Made by a program: the position numbers and the translations under genes. Below the pieces are notes generated by a model. That model was given only the letters and a program-made list of their open reading frames with translations, was not told the DNA's origin and did not search any database. 64,000 nucleotides of DNA from Rhyacophila brunnea (taxonomy: Eukaryota; Arthropoda; Insecta; Trichoptera; Rhyacophilidae), in contig JAGYXB010000461.1 of the NCBI GenBank assembly GCA_022495005.1, positions 248,001 through 312,000 of the forward strand, in the 5' to 3' direction. The first letter of the stretch is position 1. Every line of letters begins with the position of its first letter. Shown piece by piece: positions 10,513-20,790 of the stretch.

Positions 10513-12077
10513 TTTTTTTGGTGGTTCACAGAGGTTTTATATTTATTATATAAATTACTAAAACTATTTTGGAAGTCGGTCTCTAACCATTTTTTAAATT
10601 CGTTAATTTTTTTAATGGAATAAGAAATGTTTACAGTTCTACTTTGAATAATTTTAAATAAAATATCCGTTCGGGCATAGATTTCGGAGAATATTCCTAA
10701 GTAAAAGTTAAATTCAAATTCTTTAAATTTACTATCATAAGCATCTGCAAAGGTTAAAGAATCTTCATCCCATTTAGAAGAATTATTCTGTATTGTCTCG
10801 AATGTCGTTATGAAATCAGATCTATTGTCATGTATTACATTAAGTATACGAGAGTGGTAGTGCCACCTGGTCGATGCAACACTTGGAAGACGGCGATCCA
10901 TTATTTCATTGAGCAATGCACTTCTCTTTGTAGATGTATTAAAAAAACTCACTAATTTATTAATGTGTCCAAAAATTTTTTTACATTCCGCAACATTTTC
11001 AACGGATCTAGATAAAACTAAATTTAAAATATGAGCATGGCACGGTACAAATATGGCCATAGAACATTTTTCTCGAACTTTTGATTGAACTCCGTTTAAT
11101 TCTGAAGACATTACTGCAGCCCCATCATAACTTTGCGCTACCAATTTTTCACTACAATTAAACTTTTCTAATATGGAGAATACATGTGAACTCAAAACAA
11201 TGGCAGTTCTCTCTGAACTTACGTCTACATAACCTAAAAATCGTTCTTCTACAGAATTATTTGAAACGTATCGCAAAATGGTTGTTAACTGTTCACGGCG
11301 ACTAATATCTGGTGTTTCATCTATCATTATAGAAACAAAACTAGCTTCTGCAATTTCAGCCTTAATTTCTGAAATAATTACGGATGATATTGACGAAATT
11401 AAATCATTCTGAATCTCACCTGATAATCCAGAAAAGGCGCACGAAGATTTTAATGAATTAAAATGTCCTTCAATTACAGAATCGTAAGATGATAAAAATT
11501 GAAGAGATTCTATGAAATTTCCACGATTATTTGATGATTCACTTTCATCGTGTGCTCGAAAAGATAATTCTTGTTTACCCAAAAAAATTGTTGTATCTAT
11601 CAATCTACGCATTATATTAAGATTTCTGTCGACTTTCTCATTGTGTACTCTAGCAATTGCCTTTTGTTGTTTATCAACGGCAAATTCGATTCTAGTTTTA
11701 CCAAAAGATTCCAGATTTACGATTGAATGTAAATGTTTTTCTGTAGTCACATGTTTTACCACTGAATTTGTCAAATTATTTAAATCACTTATACCAGAAT
11801 AATTCCACGCAGACTTATCTGTGGCAAATAGCATACATGGCCAACAATATAGTTTATTTAATTGACAACTGCCAGTCAAAAACGAATATTTGTCATATAA
11901 ATTGTTGTGGAAATGTCTAACATAAGTTTTTTTTGCTGTATGCAAATTTAAATGAACGGTTGATCTTCCAGCTTTGATAATTTCTGATTTTTGGTTAAAC
12001 GTCAAACTTGAAAATGATATTTTTAAAATTTGATCTGTACTACAGCAATGACCAATTTCAGTTGGAAAACTAGACAT
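10494..12077 (-). CDS. hAT transposase, N-terminal and catalytic part (ends at frame change)
   Basis: 527 residues, starting at the ATG at 12077. Cys78-x2-Cys81 (YCWPC) followed by His109 and His115 (KHVTTEKH) fits the TTF-type zinc finger of ZMYM1-like hAT transposases. The RNase-H-like core follows: a candidate first catalytic Asp253 in SIMIDETPD, a candidate second Asp318 in AQSYDGAA, the CHAH motif at 346-349 and the TRW motif at 403-405. The order and spacing fit the hAT superfamily (cut-and-paste transposase acting on the element ends). The frame stops at 10494, shortly after the heptamer A-AAA-AAC at 10518-10512. The rest of the protein continues in the -1 frame. Without that shift the product lacks the dimerisation domain and the likely third catalytic residue. 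Confidence 0.9.
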   Translation of the reverse strand: MSSFPTEIGHCCSTDQILKISFSSLTFNQKSEIIKAGRSTVHLNLHTAKKTYVRHFHNNLYDKYSFLTGSCQLNKLYCWPCMLFATDKSAWNYSGISDLNNLTNSVVKHVTTEKHLHSIVNLESFGKTRIEFAVDKQQKAIARVHNEKVDRNLNIMRRLIDTTIFLGKQELSFRAHDESESSNNRGNFIESLQFLSSYDSVIEGHFNSLKSSCAFSGLSGEIQNDLISSISSVIISEIKAEIAEASFVSIMIDETPDISRREQLTTILRYVSNNSVEERFLGYVDVSSERTAIVLSSHVFSILEKFNCSEKLVAQSYDGAAVMSSELNGVQSKVREKCSMAIFVPCHAHILNLVLSRSVENVAECKKIFGHINKLVSFFNTSTKRSALLNEIMDRRLPSVASTRWHYHSRILNVIHDNRSDFITTFETIQNNSSKWDEDSLTFADAYDSKFKEFEFNFYLGIFSEIYARTDILFKIIQSRTVNISYSIKKINEFKKWLETDFQNSFSNLYNKYKTSVNHQKNVAEMN

Positions 12078-12760
12078 TTTTACAAATAATTTGTATTTGA
12101 AGCACTGACGAATGACTTAGGGTACAAAAAAAGATAATCTATCCACATTTAGAATACAATAAATCACAGAATTGTCTCACAAAATAAAACTATACCACCA
12201 TGTTTTGAACAACAATCTGACTGAATTAAAACGATATAAATTATGTTTGTCTATGACTGAACTAATCTAAATAATTATCACGAGATACAATTATTTGTTA
12301 TTTTTAAAATCAATTAATAATTATATCTGATTGAACCCAATAGACATTATTTTTTTAAATCATCTTATTTATTTATTATTATTTAAAGCGGCAGGCATAG
12401 ACAATAAACTTTGCAAAAAGAGTTGGAAGGCGGTCACTCGAACGCTTCCAAGACGTGATAAAATTTGTAGACTTGCTCGAAGACATGAGTCATATAAGGT
12501 ATAGAAAACCATTTTCGATTATGAAGTCAATAATCGACAATCGTCATTCAAAGAAAAACAACAGATGTCGTCACTCGCTTGTAATTTTTTGTTTGATTCT
12601 AAACTCGGCTAATTTACATAGTCTACATTCAAATTCACACAATAGATGACTCTTAATATTTTAAAATTTTCTATATATTTTTTTATTGCAATTTGAAATA
12701 AATACTTGAAGATATAGTTTTCTTAGAAGGTAGGCTTTAAATAATCGCTTAGTATGGAGC
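12078..12760 (-). promoter_or_regulatory. 5' non-coding region of the hAT element
   Basis: Between the transposase ATG and the right TIR lie about 690 bp, AT-rich with a GC-richer patch near 12420-12480. It must hold the transposase promoter, but I could not place a convincing TATA/initiator pair. The open frame at 12455-12649 is not transposase-like. Confidence 0.35.
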
Positions 12761-12779
12761 CTTCGCCACTGGTATGTGC

Positions 12780-13019
12780 TAAGCAATTATTACTGCCTAT
12801 ATGTTTGGTTGACGGAATAACATCCGTCAACTAGTCGTAAGTATGTGCCTGTGGCGACACCGAGCTATATTAGTTGTTAATGTAAGAAAGATTGCGCGAC
12901 CAGTACATTTATATATTCGAATAAAGTAACTTCCCCGCTTGATATTATTTAATATTAAGCATTCATTTTGTAGTCAGATTAACAATCTACCGAGTTCATG
13001 TTCTTAGACTAACGTCAAG
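12780..13019. other. Right flank of the hAT insertion
   Basis: This continues the DNA interrupted at 9553. It holds a short hairpin, TTGACGG/CCGTCAA (12809-12831), and an ATAAAG-type signal near 12920. No gene was recognised. Confidence 0.3.
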
Positions 13020-13560
13020 TAGGTATTCAGGCCGTCGGGGCGCCTCAAAGTTGGACCCCCCAACGGTAGTTGGCCGAAGGATTGGTATGCGCTGTCGTAG
13101 GCCTGGTGCCACAAATATGCCAATTTAACCACTGGCATATGACGCCTTATCATTCAGGCTAACTTTGTAGTACTCTTGTTTCTGAGTGAGAGGTACCTTC
13201 GCGCCTCTAGGGCCCGTAAAGCCGGCCGCCGCGGGAACGCCCCTCCCTCAGCCATGAAGAGCGCCACTACGCGGGGGGTGTGCTGTATCGATAGGCAATT
13301 CAACCACAAATCCGTCGATGCCGCGCACGCCTTCGTAGGTGCGTTTTTCGTGGGGCTGGACCAGAAACAATGGGCTACTGCTACAGCAATTGCGCACTCT
13401 CGGTACTAGCAAGTACTCGAAGTACGTAAGTGACGCGTGAGCGACGCCGCCCATCGGCGAGCGTCGACTTACGCCTATGATTTTACTTAGTCGGCCCTTG
13501 CGTAGATGTCGCGGGTAATTAGTCATTGTACAATTTCCGCCAATCTCGTAAGGAAACCGT
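13020..13560. other. GC- and CpG-rich block, unassigned
   Basis: This is one of the GC-richest parts of the window, with overlapping open frames on both strands (13176-13409 plus, 13248-13526 minus) that I do not recognise. The high GC content itself lengthens chance open frames. It may be an LTR or leader region of a retroelement, given the promoter-like signals just downstream, or a regulatory island. Confidence 0.35.
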
Positions 13561-13614
13561 TAATTAATTTTGTCACCCTCAAAACGTCGGACTAAGGGAT
13601 GAAATCGGGCAGAT

Positions 13615-13655
13615 TTGCATATAAACCCCCAATTATTAATTTCCATATCAGTCTT
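13615..13655 (+). promoter_or_regulatory. Possible TATA plus initiator core promoter
   Basis: TATAAA starts at 13620. The initiator-like TATCAGTCTTCG has its A at 13650, 30 bases downstream, which is the canonical arthropod spacing. It follows a GC-rich block and precedes no visible open frame, as would be expected for an LTR promoter or a non-coding transcript. This rests on motif spacing only. Confidence 0.3.
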
Positions 13656-16214
13656 CGCTCGCATTTACGACCCTGAACCTGCGAAGGTCAGCGGCGTGAT
13701 TTTATCTACATTTTTACATACAAGTCGCCGAGACTTGTGAGGAGGTACTCGCCAGGGTCCAAATACCTACTGGTCGATACCCATACCTCAATACCTACTG
13801 TCACTCTGACAGATCGCGGGCGAAGTGTCAATCATCGACTTAGCCGTTTTTCGCGTATTTTTTATCTTTTGATCATTGGACCCGGTCCTCAACCTTTCTT
13901 AACAAGGTCCCGTGCTCGCGCAATCTCGCTGGTGTTAGCGTATTGATAATAATAAGATATTAAATCTTAAGTTATAATAATAAGTGTTCTCTGACTTTTC
14001 TTTAATTAATTAAATTAGACATTTGATAAATATTGTGACTTTATTGTGGTTATGGTTCTAATAAATTAGAATAAATATAATAACTTTGTGTTTCAATAAC
14101 TATAATAAGTGCCTACCTGCTCTCCAAGAAATTGTATGTACCTCCACTCCAGGCCCGGAGCTAGCCGAGGATTCGGAGACCTACATGAGGCTGTAACAAA
14201 TTTTAATTCTTAAATGTGGAGAAATCTGAGAGTAACTAGTAACATTTGTATCATAATATGCATTAAAGTTTGTCACGTAAACGAAACCCGTATTCGATAT
14301 TAGTGGTATTTGAGATTATTCAGCTTTGTGTTTCTTGCGTTTTATGGCCTGACCGTCATTACGCCAAAAATCAAAGATGGCTTCAAAGTCTTGGTCTATA
14401 AAGCAGTCTTAATTAGCATTTCCATATTAGTAATGTTCTGTTAAGATATCTTTACTTAGACTTTATATTAACCTTTGTTATTTACAAACATTTTTTATTT
14501 TCATTCTATGTGGTCTTCTTTCTCTTGGGCAGTTTTGACTTAAAGTCATGTTAATTCAAATAAAACACACCTGAATGCGAGGTAATCTCAGTCTTAGGTA
14601 ACTGCTCCTGAGACATTCACATTCATAAAAAATGCTGATGCTTCACATCCAAATGCAAAGTTTTGTGAGAAGCCCGGTTAAAACCGGGTATGGTTTGCTA
14701 GGGCCATTAGCTTCAATGTTCTGTACTCACCGCTCTTCAGAGTTTTTATAATGAGCTATTTATTTTTACTTCACTTTCATGTGTTTAGGTAACAACGTTT
14801 TGTTAAACATATTATTTGTCTTACATACATAAAATCTGTACTATAAAGTTTTTAAGTCGCGATTTTACAAATTTAAGAATTTGATGGAAATGTGTGTAAA
14901 GAATTGTGCCCTTTTTTGTATGTAAGTAAGATAAATAGATTTTTTAATTTCTAGAAATAGCTTAAACTGAGAAAATTATTTTTTACCATAAGTAAAATTA
15001 CTTATTCAAAATATTGAATATAACATAATATTAAAAACTTAAGTATACATAAATAATGTAAGACAAATAAAGAAAAGATAGATCTACTGACTTCTAAGCA
15101 AGAGTACCTATTTTGAAAACTGTGATTAATTTCAAAACCGATTATAGCTGCAACCAAACTGACTCGACCACTTTTACCCTGAAACTACAAAAATAATAAA
15201 ATTACTACGAGTTTGTTAAAAAATATATTCCTCAGCATGCACTAGTAGAGGTTTGAATGAACACATCATGAAGGAATCTAGAAAAAATCAATACGATAAT
15301 AGGTGAATGACTTTTTCAATCTTTTGATCTTTATATTATAAAGTATGTTAAATGAACAAAGAGTGTCAGCATTAAATCTCTTCCATCACGCATTTAGAGA
15401 TTGTTATAAATCGTCTTTCAAGTCAATATAATCATACAGTATATTTTCATCAGCAAACAACACAAAATGATGCAGTGACTTGCGTTTATTGGCTTGTATT
15501 AAAATATTTTTCCATGCCTTACAATAAATAATAGGAGCAAAATGCTTCGAATTCTGTTCCGAGTATTTATTAACAATATTACCATGTCATCAATGCTTCT
15601 GAATACTTTTAAATTATCATTTATCATTATAAACCACTTACAATGTACTTTCTCACGAAGTTGTCCTAAAATCTATTTTTGATTTAGAATATTATATTCA
15701 TATTGGACAAAACATTTTGTTAACACTAAACAAACAAATTTGGTAGACATTTATTTCTAAATGGACGACCAAACGGTAACTATAAAAACTCTTAACTCTT
15801 GACAATCTTTTGATTGATTCCTAGGTCATGCTGGTATTTTGTATATACTTCGTGGATGGTATTTAATAAAAACCCAGGCCAGGATGACTTGAAAATCTTT
15901 CAAGGCATCTTCACCCTGCACTATAATCCAGTCTTTCTAAACAAATTTTCACATTTTCGGCCTCAAGAATCGATTCTTGATGTCTTGGCTTACTACACCA
16001 GAAAGCGTTGAAAATGTCAATTTTTGGTGTCATCCGAGTGTTTATTATCTCGTCACTTTTATATTGTTATATTTAGTATTTCGGGTTTGAATCTAAGATT
16101 AATGAAATTCTATATAACGCTGAGTATTTGGATCGAGGGATTTTTCCAAGACCGTTATTTTCAAAATATTTTATAGATATGTAAATAACAACCTAATAGG
16201 TTGAGAAAGAATTA
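13656..16214. other. Long AT-rich stretch without recognisable genes
   Basis: The first 300 bases are still GC-rich (CGGGCGAAGTGTC near 13815). The rest is AT-rich. The open frame at 15814-16011 shows no family resemblance. A minus-strand HFVLFADEN-like string near 15445-15480 recalls a reverse-transcriptase box but was not accepted. Confidence 0.35.
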
Positions 16215-16417
16215 AAAATTTTATGGTTTCCAGGATCGAATCCTAGGTTTAGCAAAAATACATATTGTTTTTTAAAGTGTGTTTGGGCTCAGAGTATGGA
16301 CCATATAGGCTGAAGAAGTGGCTATCATCCATTTCACGTAAAAAACAAAAATCTGTTAATACAAACCTCCACTGTGTGGAGGCCCATATTCTGATCTTCT
16401 TAGGATCAGACATGGTC
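16215..16417 (+). repeat. S1 tRNA-derived SINE, copy 1
   Basis: A box-B-like AGGATCGAATCCTAGG is followed by the S1 body. Key words are ACATATTGTTTTT, GTATGGACC, TAGGCTGAAGAAGTGGCTA, CATCCATTTC, the A-rich stretch, AATACAAACCTCCACTGTG and a 3' end GGATCAGACATGGTC with an A-rich tail. The box A end is eroded. Copies lie at 19876-20042 and, reversed and interrupted, at 53667-54300. Confidence 0.7.
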
Positions 16418-17049
16418 AAAACAATAACAATAATTCTTTTTAACTGTTTTAATTTTTTTATAAAAAAAACTAAAGACCAAATCAATCTATATATTATGAA
16501 AGACAAGATATTTAAAAAATATATATTTTAAAGTGAAATCGTATGTGATAGTAACTTTCACTAATCACCCTTTCAATTTCTTGTAAGTATGTAGTAATTA
16601 AAGGTTGGAAAAATTGGATCAAATCTATAAAAATATATAAAATATAGTAATATAATTTAAAAAAGTAGATAGACTATATTAAATTAAATTATTAATTAAA
16701 AAAAAAGATATTAAAAAACTTGAGGGAAGATTTCAAGCTCCAGTGTTTTTAATATGAAACCTTAAAGTAGGAACTATTTAGTTGAGGTAAAACATACTTT
16801 AAAAAATAGTAAAAAAATATATACCTATTACAATTAGGTATTAGGTTGAACTTAAATATAACAGGTGAAAAACTACATTTATTTCGGACAAGAAGTTTTT
16901 ACTTTTGATAAAAAAAATCGCAGAATAAAACTGTGGCTTAGTGTTTTTAGCCTCCTGAATAATGTTTTCAAAGTGACTTCCCATTATGCTTTAAACGTAA
17001 ATTGTTTATTGTAATTACATATGCCTGCGAAATACGAACCCTCAGTGAA
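16418..17049. other. Very AT-rich spacer
   Basis: Long A/T runs. Nothing was recognised. Confidence 0.35.
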
Positions 17050-17336
17050 AGATAAATCCAGAAACATAGAGTAGCGAAGTATAGAGAGGTGCATGTTAGG
17101 CATAACGCAGATTATTGGATAAATGATAATCGCTGGACAAATTTAATACTTACTCAAGAAGTGTAAAACGTCCGAACGAGACCGCCAAATTGCCCCACTA
17201 GTAAGTTTGGCTGAAGTACGTGTAATAAAATGCACAATATGACCGAGAGGAGTGGAATCCACTTGGAGAGGCATTCATCCAACTGTGATTAGATTCAGGT
17301 TGATGATGATAACAATAATAAATACATAAATAGTTA
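17050..17336 (+). pseudogene. LINE (RTE/CR1-like) 3' end with C-terminal ORF remnant
   Basis: Read in plus frames with stops, two pieces match the C-terminal tail of endonuclease/reverse-transcriptase LINE proteins: RSIERCMLGITQ (about 17089-17127) and DREEWNPLGEAFIQL (about 17243-17290). The second is followed at once by TGATGATGATAACAATAATA, the simple-repeat 3' tail typical of such elements. There are several in-frame stops and frame changes, so it is a dead, 5'-truncated insertion. The reverse-transcriptase domain is absent. Confidence 0.7.
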
Positions 17337-17900
17337 AATCAAGTGTCTATATATTATATTAAATATAATGTAGTGTAATAAAAAAAGCATTCCAGCAGTA
17401 AACGATGAAAAGGTTTATTTAAATTCGATGGCTAGTTTCCTTTGTGAAAAAGCTCAAATGCCAATCATTATTTCTGTAAAAAAAGCTCCTATGATGATCC
17501 TTGTATGGCAACTTTTAGCTACCAGTGTCAAATATGTGTTACAGGGAAAACTAAGTCCTACACTGTCGTGAAAAGTTTACAGGGGCGGATTTTGCAAGCA
17601 ATATTATTTAATTTAATTAATAGTTGACGATTATTTAATGCATTGTTTTTTTTATTTAACTTCTTTTCAGTTAAACGACTAAAATACCACTTAATACCCC
17701 ATTCTTTTTGGGCCCTCCAAATAGCATTTTTTTGAATTAACAAACTACTTATGGTGAAATTTTTTCAAAACACTTATAATGTTTAATTGTCATGTTTCAG
17801 TAATATGTACTCTATTTGCGTAATCATTGATATTTTATTATTCTTTTCTGTGTTGTTATTGCTTGCTACTGCTATAGTAATGGAGCAATCATACTACTCA
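17337..17900. other. No recognisable feature
   Basis: AT-rich. The minus-strand open frame at 17558-17743 is lysine/asparagine-rich and not recognised. Confidence 0.35.
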
Positions 17901-18044
17901 TTACAATTGTGACACAATATGTCAATATTTATGTTTTGTTGTCAAAACAAGACAATGTAGTGGAAGCGATAGTTAGAACATAGACCAATAGTGTATATTA
18001 TGATTTATTGAATTGCGACAATGTCACTTGTAATGTATGGACTG

Positions 18045-18095
18045 CATTTGTATAAATAGGAAGGCCGATCCATAACTCGTCACTTATCACGGGTC
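18045..18095 (+). promoter_or_regulatory. Possible TATA plus initiator pair, LTR-like context
   Basis: TATAAATAGG starts at 18051 and TCACTT has its A at 18082, 31 bases downstream. The following sequence to about 18310 is pyrimidine-rich and ends CCCCACACA, which resembles the R-U5 part of an LTR. No paired LTR, primer-binding site or gag/pol frame was found, so a solo LTR is only one option. Confidence 0.25.
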
Positions 18096-18309
18096 CGGTC
18101 ACTCGACATAGTCAACCGTCATTCATTAGAGTCTAGTCTCGCTTTTTGATTAATCTCGCAATAACATCGATCTCATCAGTATATCCGTACCCACGATTAT
18201 AACATTACTCCGTCATCTTTATCATTGTATTTAATTTTTCTTGTATCGATATATAAACTCTCTCCAAAAATCTTCCAAGTAACTACGACTTTATCCCCAC
18301 ACACCTAAT

Positions 18310-19474
18310 CATCGTCCCCATAGTCATGTAGTCGAATTTTACCATGGCGTAAATGGTACAGTTAGTCGCAGACAGTGAACAAAACATCACGTATTCAGTA
18401 GTTATTAATAAGTTAACTTATTAATTGAAGTTTATGAGAATATTGAAGTATCTCTACTTCCACATAATATTATTATCCTCCTGGTTACTTCACTCTAAAT
18501 GCGTTGTATTGTCTTATAAATATGAAGTCCCCCAAAAGCTTATTGGGAAAGTTATGTAGTCCCATATTTTGAGAAAGCTCGTTTATAGTGAAGTGTTTTC
18601 ATAATGTTTATAAATTAGACTTCCTAAATAATCAATATAACGTTAGTTAGTTAATCTGGAACCAATCTGGCTCAATAACCGACTGCACTTTCTTCGTTCA
18701 GAAATCCTTTTCCCAAGCTCCATATCTCTAGTCGGTCATGTTCAGTCTCCCTGCATCCCTGTTGACGTTATACGCCAATATCCTCCGGCTGCGGCCCAGT
18801 GACCGAATACCTACAAGAGCTTCTTCGTAAAGTTTTATTTAAGAATACTTAAATAGTCTTTTGTTATTTTTTCGTTAGGCTTCATATTTCATATCCATAC
18901 AGAGCGATTGGTTTCACTATCATTTTGTATACATTGAATTAACATAAAGTAAACAAATATGATGATGATTGATATCTCAATTTATAGACAGGTTTACTTA
19001 GTATAATAAATATGTACTTAACTTATTAGTAGTTGATAACACTCTAATTGGTATATACATAGGAAAAAATTATTAATTCTTTATTGGCAAAACATTTTTC
19101 TTAGATGTTTGGTTCTTTGTATATTATATGGCTTCATTTACCACACATATTATTTAAGCAAAAGAAATCTACCTCTAGCATTGCCAACAGAATGAGCATA
19201 TCAAGACCCAGTGTCGATTAATAAGAGATAAATATATGATATAAGAAGAATGATTCAGTACATACATACCATCACAACACTTATTGTTTATCAGAATATA
19301 TTAAAATGGCCAACGCCAGTGAAACCGTGAAGATGTAGAAATATATTATGATTAAGTATTATATATTATCATTGTAGACATTATAAGATTTATATGATTC
19401 TTTTCTTTTTAATAATAAGTATGGTTTTTCTTAACAACGTATGCGTTTTCATTCAATAAAAACATCAATTAAAA
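18310..19474. other. AT-rich spacer
   Basis: No gene, TIR or repeat was recognised. Confidence 0.35.
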
Positions 19475-19793
19475 TGGGTCTAGGACGATTTGGCACCGGA
19501 CAACTGGACGCCACGGAATTCGAAAATAAATAGACGTTAGCTACTTATAGGTACTTTAAAAAAAATATTCAATATTATTATTTATACTTCAATGATTATA
19601 TTATCATTTAATAGTCGGTAAGAACGTATTAATGATTTAATCGTGCATATGTTTATGTTTAAGTTATATGCTTAAGAGTAAAATGAATTCAAACTACTAA
19701 GTAGTAGATAGAAACTGATTAAAATACCTCGTCTACACGTGTCTACGACAGTGCGGCGTCCAATTGTCCGGAGGCCAGTCGTCCCATTCCCTA
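19475..19793. mobile_element. MITE of the GGGTCTAGGAC family, copy 2
   Basis: The left end is TGGGTCTAGGACGATTTGGC and the right end GCGGCGTCCAATTGTCCGG...CCCATTCCCTA. It is shorter than the copy at 4046-4446 but shares the interior words AATAAATAGACGTT and CAAACTACTAAGTAGT. It is non-coding. Confidence 0.75.
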
Positions 19794-19875
19794 TTTTAGT
19801 GTGGTATGATGTAAATCAAAAGTGATCAGTGAACAATTTCTTTATAAATTTGTATGAATATAGCATGTGTGACAC

Positions 19876-20042
19876 CCATGGTGGCCGCGCGGCTTAAGCG
19901 TCGGACTATCACGCCGTGTTCGAATCCTGGGTTTCGCAAGTACACATATTGTTTTTCAATTTGTGTGTGAGTCAGGGAATGGACCTAATAGGTTGAGCAA
20001 GTGGCTGACATCCATTTCTCGTAAAAAAACAAAATCAGTCGT
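19876..20042 (+). repeat. S1 tRNA-derived SINE, copy 2 (best head)
   Basis: It has the best-preserved tRNA-like head of the family: box A GTGGCCGCGCGGCTTAAGCG and box B GTGTTCGAATCCTGGG. The S1 body follows (ACATATTGTTTTTCAATTTG, GAATGGACCTAATAGGTTGA, CATCCATTTCTCG). The 3' end is lost at about 20036. What follows, CAGTCGTCCCATTCC, equals the right-end word of the MITE at 19475-19793, so two repeats are joined here. Confidence 0.8.
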
Positions 20043-20399
20043 CCCATTCCGATTAAAATTGACTCCATTTCATGTATTTCTAAAATGTTACTAGATCACA
20101 TTCTAAAAAATTAATTTATTGAAAAAGTATGAATAATTAAAAAAACCTTTTCTTTGTTTTGATACAATAGTTAAGACCGATAATATTATATATATTGCAT
20201 AACAACAGCTTTTCTCAAAATTTTTTACAAGAGAGACATTTTTCACTCTCGTGAATAATTACAAAATAGTAGCTTGTAATCTTTTCGAAATACAGCATTC
20301 AATTATAGACAAAGGTTTTAATATACTTACGTAAAATAATCACATCAATAAATCTTTCAATATTTAAAGAAAATCTCGGAAAACTCAATGGAAATAAAA
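20043..20399. other. AT-rich spacer
   Basis: Nothing was recognised. Confidence 0.35.
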
Positions 20400-20790
20400 T
20401 GCAACCCTGGACGTAGGCTTATGTCGACGCGCGTGTGTGCGTGGCCGTATGTCTGCATGTGTTGGTATTCACGCACCACCAACAGAGGCCGGCCCTATCT
20501 CGTACTTGTTCCGGCATAAAAGGGGACAAGCGAACACAAAGTGTTACCAGGACTTCATTGGAAGTCCGCCCATTTCTTGTCGGGACGTTATCATTTCACG
20601 TCACGACACTGGGAGGGGGTGGACGGGGTTCGCACTTGTACAGGGTGAGAAGGATTTCTTTTACGGACCACCGTTGACCGCGATGAAAAGCCGAAACGCG
20701 TCGGGTCGAAAGGAAATGTACAAGAAAACGATGACAAAGTAGCGTCGAGGCCGCGTATGTTTTCTGCGCTGGGCTGTTATTATTTTTTTT
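20400..20790 (+). other. CpG-rich island with an unassigned open frame
   Basis: A sharp GC- and CpG-rich block in AT-rich surroundings. It has a 101-codon plus-strand open frame (20437-20742) overlapping another at 20435-20677. Neither translation matches a family I know. The block begins close to TGTCGACGCGCGTGTGTGCG. It could be a conserved regulatory island, an exon of a host transcript or an old GC-rich repeat. I give the coding option low weight. Confidence 0.35.

Larger units (their letters stand above)
9562..12771 (-). mobile_element. hAT transposon with TTF-finger transposase (near-complete)
   Basis: The 3210-bp element is bounded by the 12-bp inverted repeat CAGTGGCGAAGG / CCTTCGCCACTG. 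The 8-bp target duplication is GTATGTAC (9554-9561) and GTATGTGC (12772-12779), with one mismatch. It carries one transposase gene on the minus strand and about 690 bp of non-coding DNA between the start codon and the right end. The ends resemble those of seven shorter M-family elements in this window, which are probably mobilised by this transposase or a close relative. The single mismatch in the duplication and the frame change in the gene suggest a fairly recent but ageing insertion. Confidence 0.92.

Noticed and set aside
11512..11802. 96-codon plus-strand frame
   Set aside because: It lies antisense within the hAT transposase gene and is a shadow of it.
13176..13526. Overlapping frames on both strands in GC-rich DNA
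   Set aside because: Mutually overlapping and not recognised. Best explained by composition.
15440..15500. Minus-strand HFVLFADEN-like string suggesting the reverse-transcriptase FADD box
   Set aside because: Only a few residues agree, the expected second Asp is not present, and flanking residues do not resemble a reverse transcriptase.
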